DNA from: an uncultured Clostridia bacterium
GTDB taxonomy: Bacteria; Bacillota; Clostridia; Lachnospirales; Anaerotignaceae
Assembly (NCBI GenBank): GCA_910586765.1
Contig: CAJUJJ010000002.1
Location: 132,987-196,986, forward strand
Reading direction: 5' to 3'
DNA length: 64,000 nucleotides
Part shown: positions 27,292 to 34,115 of the stretch, piece by piece
Layout of the letters: every line of letters begins with the position of its first letter
Numbering within the stretch: the stretch's first letter is position 1
The notes under the pieces: generated by a model
Database searches by the model: none
The model's input: the letters and a program-made list of their open reading frames with translations, nothing else
What the model was told of the DNA's origin: nothing
Program-made: the position numbers and the translations under genes

Positions 27292-27496
27292 TTAATTTTT
27301 CCCTCCAAATATGAAACACTAAAAAATATTTTAATACAATATTATATTTTTATGGTATTATCACTGTATACTTTACAATATTTACTTTAAACAATTTATC
27401 ACAGCAATGAAAAAAATGCAATATACAAACTGTTAATAAATAACAACTATACTATCAAAATTAGTATATTCTATTTACTGACAAACAAAATGAAAC

Positions 27497-27512
27497 TGTT
27501 CCACGTGGAACA
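27497..27512. promoter_or_regulatory. parS site 4
   Basis: Perfect TGTTCCACGTGGAACA, in the gap between argS and the small membrane protein gene. It touches the 3' end of that gene (stop at 27514). Confidence 0.93.
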
Positions 27513-27513
27513 A

Positions 27514-27714
27514 TTAAAAAGGAAACAAAAAAAGCAATTTTCTAAAATGCTCATATGCAAAATTTAATACCAGCATTAAAGAGGTAACATAGCCAGCAAA
27601 AAAAATGACTTTAGAATAGTAATTATCTCTTTTCCCAGAAAGCAAAACATCTAATATAGATTGTATACAAATAATCATAAATATTTCAGCTGATAATCTC
27701 AAAAAATCCTGCAT
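27514..27714 (-). CDS. Small two-helix membrane protein, SpoIIIAC/AD-like
   Basis: A 66-residue protein with two hydrophobic helices separated by a charged turn (LLSGKRDNYYSK). The layout (helix, GK-plus-acidic turn, G-Y/F-V helix, FRKLLFLF tail) and length resemble SpoIIIAC/SpoIIIAD, small subunits of the sporulation feeding-tube complex. The identity is only a pattern match and the gene is not in a spoIIIA operon. The start at 27714 is supported by AGGGAG. The 15-codon upstream extension overlaps that site. It could also be an unrelated small membrane protein. Confidence 0.5.
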   Translation of the reverse strand: MQDFLRLSAEIFMIICIQSILDVLLSGKRDNYYSKVIFFAGYVTSLMLVLNFAYEHFRKLLFLFPF

Positions 27715-27851
27715 ATTTTTCACTCCCTTTTTAAAATTTATGAATATTTTTCTTTTCAAAGAACCGTTTTTGTATCATAATATACTTATAGCAATATTAT
27801 GATAAAATAATTGACAACAAAAAACATATTACAAAAAAGGAGTGAAAATCA

Positions 27852-28805
27852 ATGAAACAAAATAAAAAAAGAGCCTCATTATTTTGTGCTGTAATGGCAG
27901 TATTTGCTTGTACATTCAGTGCAATGCAGCACATACTATTTTACATCGCAAACAAAAAACAAAATACACAGCAACCTCCTCAAAAAATATATCAGGGTAA
28001 AGAAGGTGCTATCGCTTATAGTGTGTATGGTACAGGTCGCCCCCTTTTGTTGCTGCACAATACAGAAATTGGTGCAAGTGGTGCAGAATGGCAAAATAAT
28101 ATAGAAAGTCTTAGTCGTATGTACCAAGTGTTTGTACCAGATTTGCCCGGTTTTGGAAATTCTCAAAAATCCAAAATTACCTATACTGCTTATCAATATG
28201 CTTTGTTTATCAATCATTTTATAGAAAATGTAATACAACGTTCTGCTTTTGTTGTAGCATCTTCTGCTTCAGCTGATTTTGCAGTAATGGCATATGCCTT
28301 AAATCATGACAATATTAGAAAGTTGGTATTGATTTCTCCTACAGCGTTTCAAAATACCATACCAACAGAAAAAGAAAACCGAAAGAGAATATTATATCAA
28401 TTACCTTTCATAGGAACACAAATTTTTATATTGTCTGCTTCAAAAAAAGCAATTAAAAAGAATTTAACAGAAAACTTATTTTTCAGTAAAGAAATGGTAA
28501 CAAAACAGTTAGTAGAAAGTTATTATGTTATGGCACACAGAGGAAATGAAATTGCTCGTTTTTCATTCGCTTCTGTACAGTCACAATTTTTATATGCAGA
28601 TGTACAAAAAACATTAAAAGAAATGAAAATACCTCTCTGTGTAGTGTGGGGAAAGCAAAACAAATATAATACCTCAGAACAAATGGAAACTATACAAAAT
28701 ATTAGACCACATGACACTTATTTTTTATTTGAAAATACACGAATGTTACCCCACTTTGAAAATAGTGAGGTATTTAATGAAAGTATACACAGTTTTTTAC
28801 AATGA
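27852..28805 (+). CDS. Alpha/beta hydrolase, membrane-anchored
   Basis: A 317-residue alpha/beta hydrolase with an N-terminal uncleaved-looking hydrophobic segment (residues 8-33). The oxyanion motif region RPLLLLHNTEIGAS near 58 and DLPGFGNS near 98 are standard. The nucleophile elbow reads VVASSASADF rather than GxSxG, with glycines replaced by alanine and serine, which is unusual but still holds a central serine. A late DTYFLFENTRMLPHFEN supplies the likely catalytic histidine. Substrate unknown. Ribosome site AAAGGAG. Likely co-transcribed with the thioesterase 21 bp downstream. Confidence 0.8.
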   Translation: MKQNKKRASLFCAVMAVFACTFSAMQHILFYIANKKQNTQQPPQKIYQGKEGAIAYSVYGTGRPLLLLHNTEIGASGAEWQNNIESLSRMYQVFVPDLPGFGNSQKSKITYTAYQYALFINHFIENVIQRSAFVVASSASADFAVMAYALNHDNIRKLVLISPTAFQNTIPTEKENRKRILYQLPFIGTQIFILSASKKAIKKNLTENLFFSKEMVTKQLVESYYVMAHRGNEIARFSFASVQSQFLYADVQKTLKEMKIPLCVVWGKQNKYNTSEQMETIQNIRPHDTYFLFENTRMLPHFENSEVFNESIHSFLQ

Positions 28806-28826
28806 TAAAAAGAAAGGAAAAATACT

Positions 28827-29312
28827 ATGGAAGCACTATGGAAAAAAGAAACACAAAAAGATATGGAATATTGGTTTCAAAAAGTTTTAGAGCCTGAGGC
28901 TTATGTACTCAAAAGAGGTATTGTAGCAAGTATGAACCCTAAATTTGTACAATGCAGTTATGAACAAAAAACACTTACGATAGAATTTGTAGTACAACAA
29001 TGGCAGTTAAATCCAGAAGGTATACTGCACGGAGGTATGCTTGTCACAGCATTTGATACCGTATTTGGATTACTTTGCCATTACTACAGCAAGCAAAACA
29101 TGATTAACACAATAGAAATTAGTACTACATTTTTAAAACCTGTACCAGAAAATAGTAAATATTGTATTACAGTAAAGGCAAATCATGTGGGAAGAACCAT
29201 TACTTCTATGACAGCAGAAGCTCGTTCTTGTGAAACAAATGTACTTTTAGCAACTGCTTCTACTTCTTTTATGAGATTAGAACAAAAATTTGTAGATATA
29301 TTGCCTAAATAA
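28827..29312 (+). CDS. PaaI-type hotdog thioesterase
   Basis: A 161-residue single hotdog-fold domain. The signature NPEGILHGGMLVTAFDTVFG near residue 55 is the HGG(M)-Asp motif of PaaI/YbdB-like acyl-CoA thioesterases, and TTFLKPVPENS near 95 is also typical. It probably hydrolyses an acyl-CoA. The substrate cannot be read. It follows the alpha/beta hydrolase by 21 bp with AAAGGAA, suggesting a two-gene unit of acyl-ester and thioester hydrolases. Confidence 0.85.
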   Translation: MEALWKKETQKDMEYWFQKVLEPEAYVLKRGIVASMNPKFVQCSYEQKTLTIEFVVQQWQLNPEGILHGGMLVTAFDTVFGLLCHYYSKQNMINTIEISTTFLKPVPENSKYCITVKANHVGRTITSMTAEARSCETNVLLATASTSFMRLEQKFVDILPK

Positions 29313-29337
29313 AATCATTTATAAAACATTAGTAATT

Positions 29338-29359
29338 CCTCTGTCTTATGGGGCAGAGG
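29338..29359. terminator. Hairpin between convergent genes
   Basis: CCTCTGTC and GGCAGAGG form a GC-rich 8-bp stem (one wobble pair) midway between the thioesterase and the convergent noc-like gene. The following T-run is short, so efficiency is uncertain. Confidence 0.5.
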
Positions 29360-29381
29360 ATATTTACTATATGCTTGTACA

Positions 29382-30206
29382 CTATTTTTTTACACGTATT
29401 TTAATTTCAAATCCATCTTCTTTTGGTGTATTTTCATAAAAAACAGTCATACCAGATTTTTTTATAATATTGATAGATTGCCTAATAGAATTTGTAAAAA
29501 GCCTTATGTCTGTAATATATCTTTTTTCTCTTTGAATATGTCTTTGCTGTTTTGGCTGGCACATCTGTTCCATTGTTTCTGCTACTAATTCTTCTGTTTG
29601 TTTTACTGTAAGCTCTTTTTGTACAATATGTTCTAACAGCTCTAATTGTATTGTTTCTTCTGGTATTTTTGATACTGCTCTGCCATAGTTTTCTGTAAGC
29701 TGATACTGCATTATTTTATTTTTAACTTTATCACTTAATTTTAATAAACGTACTTTATTTGAAATAGAACATTGCCCTTTACATATTTTGTTTGATAATT
29801 CTTCTGATGTCATATTATAATACTGCATAATATTTTGATAGCCTTCTGCCTGCTCTAAAAAATGTAAATCCTGTCTTTGTAAATTTTCAGTCATACTAAT
29901 AAAAGCACTTTGACTATCATTTGCATTTAATATTACAGCAGATATTGTATTATATCCAGCTAGTTCACAAGCCCTCAAACGCCTTTCTCCTGCTATCAAT
30001 TCATAATAAGCACTTCCCACTTTTCTTACTATAATAGGCTGTAACAAGCCATATTGCCTGATAGAAGCTGACAATTCTTCCAAAGCATTAAAATTAAAAT
30101 ACTTCCTTGTTTGATAAGGATTAGGTCTAATTTTATTAATAGGGAGTGTTTGTATTTTTGTATCTTTTCTGAAAAATGTCATGTCAGCAAATTTCAAAAC
30201 TTCCAT
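29382..30206 (-). CDS. noc: ParB-family protein, probable nucleoid occlusion factor Noc
   Basis: A second ParB-fold protein of 274 residues. It carries INKIRPNPYQTRKYF, LLQPIIVRK and AGERRLRACE (N-domain, to about 85), ENLQRQDLHFLEQAEGY, and a helix-turn-helix (MTSEELSNKICKGQCSISNK). The C-terminal part differs from ParB. Its presence near rsmG, plus the existence of the bona fide parB beside parA, points to Noc, which protects the nucleoid from division. It lacks the long N-terminal amphipathic extension of Bacillus Noc. Ribosome site AGGGGG. It is separated from rsmG by the IS and several small genes. Confidence 0.75.
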   Translation of the reverse strand: MEVLKFADMTFFRKDTKIQTLPINKIRPNPYQTRKYFNFNALEELSASIRQYGLLQPIIVRKVGSAYYELIAGERRLRACELAGYNTISAVILNANDSQSAFISMTENLQRQDLHFLEQAEGYQNIMQYYNMTSEELSNKICKGQCSISNKVRLLKLSDKVKNKIMQYQLTENYGRAVSKIPEETIQLELLEHIVQKELTVKQTEELVAETMEQMCQPKQQRHIQREKRYITDIRLFTNSIRQSINIIKKSGMTVFYENTPKEDGFEIKIRVKK

Positions 30207-30320
30207 AAAAGAAGCCCCCTTTTATTACAACAAATAAATTATATTTTCCAGATTATACCATAAAATGCAGTATCATCGCCATTTTTTTGAACGCAAAAAA
30301 TTTGATTTGTTGACAAAAAA

Positions 30321-30358
30321 ATAGAATACATTGCATATTTCTATACAATGTATTCTAT
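30321..30358. terminator. Terminator for the 76-residue gene
   Basis: ATAGAATACATTG and CAATGTATTCTAT form a perfect 13-bp stem just downstream of the small membrane gene (minus strand). It is AT-rich. Confidence 0.65.
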
Positions 30359-30366
30359 TTATTATA

Positions 30367-30597
30367 TTATTGATTTTCTGTAGTATTTTGTTCATAGTAT
30401 GAAGAGGGCTTTTCTGGTATCAAAAAAGAACACATTGCACCAAATATAAAATAACTTGCTGCAAAAAGCAATGATACAATGCCCAATACAGAAGGCATAG
30501 CATACTCTATTTTGCTCCAATAAAAGGAAAATATAAAAAATAATACTAATGAAATAAAACTAATTTTTACAAAAATAAATGCTTTTTTATTCTTCAT
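30367..30597 (-). CDS. Small membrane protein of unknown function
   Basis: A 76-residue protein with two predicted transmembrane helices (about residues 9-27 and 34-58) and a polar tail. No family recognised. The ATG at 30597 is preceded by GAAAGGGGAATTT, and the gene is followed by a 13-bp hairpin, which supports it as a real monocistronic gene. It is divergent from the LysR-type regulator 130 bp away, so that regulator might control it, as LysR proteins often do for a divergent neighbour. That is inference from position only. Confidence 0.6.
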   Translation of the reverse strand: MKNKKAFIFVKISFISLVLFFIFSFYWSKIEYAMPSVLGIVSLLFAASYFIFGAMCSFLIPEKPSSYYEQNTTENQ

Positions 30598-30727
30598 AAC
30601 AAATTCCCCTTTCTATATTGATTTGATTTATTGGTATATTTATTATAAAATAATGATTATTTAAAGTAAAACTATAAGTTATAATATTTATTTTAAGTAA
30701 TACTTCATAGTAAAGGGGAGAATAGAT

Positions 30728-31615
30728 ATGGATACAGCAAGATATAAAGCATTTTTAACATCAGCAGAAACAGGAAGTTTTTCCAAAGCCGCAGAAATTC
30801 TTTGTTATACTCCTTCTGGTGTCAGTCAACTTGTTACAGCACTTGAAAAAGAATTTGACATGTGTTTATTTCATCGCAGTAAAAAAGGAGTTACACTTAC
30901 GGCTTGTGGACAAAAACTATTTCCTCTCATACAGCATTTGTTAAAACAAGAACAAAATATATATCAAACAGTATCAGAATTAAAGGGATTACAAACGGGC
31001 ACTGTTACCATTGCTACTTATTTTAGCATTGCTATGTATTGGTTACCTAAAGTAATACAAAAATTTCAGCAACATTATAATCAAATTTATGTTAAACTCA
31101 TGGAAGGAACACATAAAGAAATTGATAGTTGGTTAAAAAGCGGACAAGTAGATATGGCTTTTATGAGTTATATTTCTCCTATGAAATACGACTGGATTTC
31201 TCTTGCAGAAAATGCTATGGTAGCTGTTTTACCCAAAAATCATATTCTTGCTAAAAACAAAAGCTATCCTCTTAGCTATTGTCATAACGATAAATTTATT
31301 ATGCCAGAGCAAGGCAGAGATGATGATGTTATGGCAATGTTTCAAAGAAATAATATAACACCTAATATTTATTTTTCTACTGTGGAAACATTTACTACAA
31401 TGCCTATGATTGAACAAGGTTTAGGCATCAGTATTATGAATGAATTGGTTACACAACGATGGGAATATGATGTTGTAAAACTTCCTTTAGACCCTCCTCA
31501 ATATATTACATTAGGAATTGCAGCACTTGATTTTAAAACACTTTCTCCTGCTGCGTCACGCTTTTTAAAATATGCTGTAACAAATTTAACACAACAGCAA
31601 AAATCAAATATTTAA
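30728..31615 (+). CDS. LysR family transcriptional regulator
   Basis: A 295-residue regulator with an N-terminal winged HTH (residues about 3-62; TSAETGSFSKAAEILCYTPS, VTALEKEFDMCLFHRSKKGV) and a C-terminal effector-binding domain with TGTVTIATYFSIAMYWLP near 95. The effector is not predictable. Ribosome site AAAGGGGAG. The 3' end lies 43 bp from the IS target duplication, so the insertion sequence sits just beyond the gene and probably in its terminator region. Confidence 0.92.
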   Translation: MDTARYKAFLTSAETGSFSKAAEILCYTPSGVSQLVTALEKEFDMCLFHRSKKGVTLTACGQKLFPLIQHLLKQEQNIYQTVSELKGLQTGTVTIATYFSIAMYWLPKVIQKFQQHYNQIYVKLMEGTHKEIDSWLKSGQVDMAFMSYISPMKYDWISLAENAMVAVLPKNHILAKNKSYPLSYCHNDKFIMPEQGRDDDVMAMFQRNNITPNIYFSTVETFTTMPMIEQGLGISIMNELVTQRWEYDVVKLPLDPPQYITLGIAALDFKTLSPAASRFLKYAVTNLTQQQKSNI

Positions 31616-31658
31616 ACTTTATATAGATAAAGCCGTTAAAATATAGTATAATAAAGCT

Positions 31659-31666
31659 ATAAAAAA
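31659..31666. repeat. Target site duplication, left copy
   Basis: ATAAAAAA directly abuts the left IS end. The identical octamer follows the right end at 32929-32936. Eight bases is the normal duplication length for IS6-family transposition. Confidence 0.9.
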
Positions 31667-32928
31667 GGTTTTGTTAACTTAACATGAAAATAAAAATACA
31701 GAAAAGACTTTTAAAAATACAGTCAAAAAAAAAGCATACAAATAAAAGCGAATATCTGAAAAAATTTTTTAAAACAAAAACCAATAATTCGCTTGTTCCT
31801 GAGAATATGGAACACCTGCAACACAAGCAGGTGCTTGATATGATAAAGAAGAATGACTGTGGATAAAATTATAATAAAACAAAAAATTTGAAATCATATC
31901 CACAGCAGAATCAAAACTATGAAATCCTTTTTTCGTTTTGTACCAAGCCTTAAAAGTTTTGTTGAAAGATTCTAATACGTTGTTACTACAATCATCAGCA
32001 AAACACGAATATCTATGATGTTTCGATTTAGGATAAGCAAGTAAAATAGGCATGTTATAAGCGTCCAAACCGTCTGTAATGATTGTCAAAGGGGAGGCAT
32101 CTGTAATATTATGTGACTTTTCAAAGAGTACAAGAGCAGTATTACTATCTCTTACACTAGATAAGTAAAAAGCAATCACAACCCTTGTTTCAGAATCGAA
32201 TAGTATCCATAAAGAATACTTTTGCCCTTTTACCTTAATATAAGTTTCATCAACGTGCCATTCATCAGATTGGAGATTTGCTTTTTGCAGAAGAAAATGA
32301 GAAACCGTCTTAAAAAAAGGAGCAAAATGACGAATCCAACGATAAATGGAAACGTGAGAGACACGAATAAGCATCTGCTTTTTCAATAGTCTTTGTATTT
32401 GTCTGAGAGAAGAGGAAGCTTCAAAATAAAGAGTAAGAGCATATAAAATAACATTTGGTGCAAAACGAAATCTTTTAAAAGAAGTTCCAACAAAAGCAGG
32501 GAACATCTTTTTATAAAAGTTCGGATGGATAGTAGGAACTTTGATAGAATGTCCAGATTTTTTAGAATTACATTTAAAATGAATATAGAAGTCATACTTA
32601 TGCCAAATAAATGTATTTCTACCACAAATAGGACAGTTCGGATAATCTTTTTTAGAAACTTTAGTTTTAATTTTAGTTTTAATAGGTTCTAAAGTAAACT
32701 GGTGATAACAATTACAACAACAATATTTTTGATGTCCATATTTGTCTTTTCCATAACGCCAAATAGATTGAGAAAAACAATGAGGACAAGAAATAATAAA
32801 GTCTTTAAAAGTAATTTTTATAATTATGCATAGAAACAGCTCCTTTCTGGGAGAAAATATGTTTTTCTTAATTTTATTGTACTTTCAATAAGGGGCTGTT
32901 GTCTATATCATTTTAACGTAACAGAACC
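31667..32928. mobile_element. IS6-like insertion sequence with intact ends
   Basis: A 1262-bp element whose left end begins GGTTTTGTTAACTTAA and whose right end, read inward on the minus strand, begins GGTTCTGTTACGTTAA. About 19 of the first 25 positions agree. The GGTTCTGTT start is the classic IS6/IS26/IS257 terminus. An exact 8-bp duplication (ATAAAAAA) flanks it. It encodes one zinc-ribbon DDE transposase on the minus strand. Both flanks are preserved, so this is a single clean insertion between the lysR-type gene and the heptad-repeat gene. Confidence 0.92.
31769..32831 (-). CDS. IS6-like DDE transposase, probable 1-base frame defect near the start
   Basis: The long frame (31769 to about 32836) encodes two Cys pairs of a zinc ribbon (SCPHCFSQ, YCCCNC; then CPICGRN) and an HTH (YALTLYFEASSSLRQIQRLL). 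The DDE domain shows WHVDETYIKVKG, ITDGLDAY and VLESFNKTFKAW. A well-placed start (ATG at 32831, AAAGGAG 8 bp upstream) is in a different frame: after eight codons it hits TAA at TTTTAAA. Dropping one T of TTTT joins both frames into about 354 residues beginning MHNYKNYFKDF. It is therefore either a +1-frameshifted gene or recently broken. The first in-frame ATG is 32506, which would drop the zinc ribbon. Confidence 0.8.
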
Positions 32929-32936
32929 ATAAAAAA
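32929..32936. repeat. Target site duplication, right copy
   Basis: ATAAAAAA directly follows the right IS end and matches the left copy base for base. Confidence 0.9.
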
Positions 32937-32955
32937 TACTAGGAGGTGATATTTT

Positions 32956-33321
32956 ATGAATGACGAAACAAAACAAATTATTGATGTTGTAATGGACGTA
33001 GCAAAAATGTTAAGTGAAAAAATAGATAAAGTGGAACAACGTCTTGATAAAGTGGAACAACGTCTTGACAAAGTGGAGCAGCGTCTTGACAAAGTGGAGC
33101 AGCGTCTTGATAAAATAGAACAACGTCTTGACAAATTAGAGCAAAGAGTAGACAAACTAGAACAACGTTTTGACAAATTAGAGCAAAGAGTAGACACTAT
33201 AGAAGCAAAAATTGATGTTATGGCTGATGATATTACATCTATTAAATTAAAAAACGACGTTATTGAAACAACTTTAATTTCACATACTTATGATATAAGC
33301 CGTTTAAAAAAGGCACAATAA
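32956..33321 (+). CDS. Heptad-repeat coiled-coil protein
   Basis: A 121-residue soluble protein. After a 23-residue head it has nine heptads of the type DKVEQRL (residues 24-86), then a helical tail (SIKLKNDVIETTLISHTYDISRLKK). The pattern predicts a long parallel coiled coil, with charged e/g positions. The DNA encodes it as 21-bp tandem repeats that are nearly identical at the 5' end. Function unknown. Ribosome site TAGGAGG. The IS lies 20 bp upstream of the start region, so its original promoter has probably been displaced. Confidence 0.75.
   Translation: MNDETKQIIDVVMDVAKMLSEKIDKVEQRLDKVEQRLDKVEQRLDKVEQRLDKIEQRLDKLEQRVDKLEQRFDKLEQRVDTIEAKIDVMADDITSIKLKNDVIETTLISHTYDISRLKKAQ
33025..33213 (+). 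repeat. 21-bp in-frame tandem repeat (nine units)
   Basis: Nine consecutive 21-bp units of the type GATAAAGTGGAACAACGTCTT. The first four differ only by synonymous third-base changes (GAA/GAG, CAA/CAG, GAT/GAC). Later units diverge (AAATTAGAGCAAAGAGTAGAC). Near identity at one end suggests recent expansion by slippage or unequal exchange. Confidence 0.92.
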
Positions 33322-33323
33322 TA

Positions 33324-33354
33324 AAAACTCCTTCTTATTCAGAAGGGGTTTTTA
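33324..33354. terminator. Bidirectional terminator between the coiled-coil gene and rsmG
   Basis: AACTCCTTCT and AGAAGGGGTT pair around a TATTC loop, with A-rich and T-rich flanks. It serves the convergent coiled-coil gene (+) and rsmG (-). Confidence 0.85.
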
Positions 33355-33369
33355 TTTTGCATATCATAT

Positions 33370-34083
33370 TTATTGTATAGGATTTTTTACTGGTTTTCCC
33401 GCTTTTCTAGGATATTTTTGTGGTGTTTGTGCTACTTTTTTAATCAAAACAATTTTATGTTCTAAGTCAGTGTGAGGTATTTCAATTTGTTTTATTTCAA
33501 TCAGTTCTCCTCCCAACAATTCTATTGCTTTTTGAGATTGTTCTACTTCTTTTTGTGCATCTCTGCCTTTGAGTGCAACAAATATACCCCCTATTTTTAC
33601 AAAAGGTAAACAATATTCCAACAATACATTCATATTTGCTACAGCACGAGAAACACAATAATCATACTGTTGTCTATAATGATTTTCTTTTGCAGCACAT
33701 TCTGCCCTTTCATGAATACAATTTACATTTTGTAGAGAAAGTTTAGTAACTACTTCATTTAAAAATACCACTCTTTTTTGAAGGGAATCTAAAAGTGTTA
33801 AAGAAATAGAAGGACATACAATTTTAATAGGAATACCCGGAAATCCTGCCCCTGTACCTACATCTATTACAGATGTTGCTTCTGTCATAGCAATATGAGG
33901 TACAACGCTCACACAATCTACAAAATGTTTTAATATGATTTCTCTTTCCTCTGTAATCGCTGTCAAATTTATATTTTTATTCCACTCTAATAACAATTTT
34001 TGATAGAGCATAAACTGCTGTATTTGTGTACTATTTAATACAATGCCCATTTCTTTACAGCTTTGATACAATAAATTTTCCAA
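33370..34083 (-). CDS. rsmG: 16S rRNA (guanine527-N7)-methyltransferase
   Basis: SAM-dependent methyltransferase acting on 16S rRNA of the 30S subunit. Loss gives low-level streptomycin resistance in other species. The 237 residues include LLLEWNKNINLTAI near 30, HFVDCVSVVP, the SAM motif VIDVGTGAGFPGIP near 72 and YDYCVSRAVANM near 130. The C-terminal tail (YPRKAGKPVKNPIQ) is also a family hallmark. In most Firmicutes it directly follows mnmG. Here a 1.9-kb repeat-protein gene separates them. Ribosome site AAGGAGG. Confidence 0.95.
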   Translation of the reverse strand: MENLLYQSCKEMGIVLNSTQIQQFMLYQKLLLEWNKNINLTAITEEREIILKHFVDCVSVVPHIAMTEATSVIDVGTGAGFPGIPIKIVCPSISLTLLDSLQKRVVFLNEVVTKLSLQNVNCIHERAECAAKENHYRQQYDYCVSRAVANMNVLLEYCLPFVKIGGIFVALKGRDAQKEVEQSQKAIELLGGELIEIKQIEIPHTDLEHKIVLIKKVAQTPQKYPRKAGKPVKNPIQ

Positions 34084-34115
34084 ATAGTTTCCTCCTTATG
34101 TGAAATTACAGCATA

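Noticed and set aside
27292..27496. T-box before argS
   Set aside because: No T-box core (GGTACCG-type) or specifier-loop motif is present on the minus strand.
31684..31866. 60-residue + strand reading inside the left IS end
   Set aside because: It overlaps the inverted repeat and the transposase 3' end, is lysine-rich by composition and has no ribosome site.
32383..32625. 80-residue minus-strand reading overlapping the transposase
   Set aside because: It is a different frame. The Cys-ribbon sequence in the transposase frame is clearly the coding one.
32913..33197. Ser/Cys-rich repeat protein on the minus strand
   Set aside because: It is the antisense reading of the heptad-repeat gene. 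The repeat register explains its regularity.
33025..33213. Possible CRISPR array (regular 21-bp repeats)
   Set aside because: Repeats are contiguous with no spacers and are in frame inside a gene.
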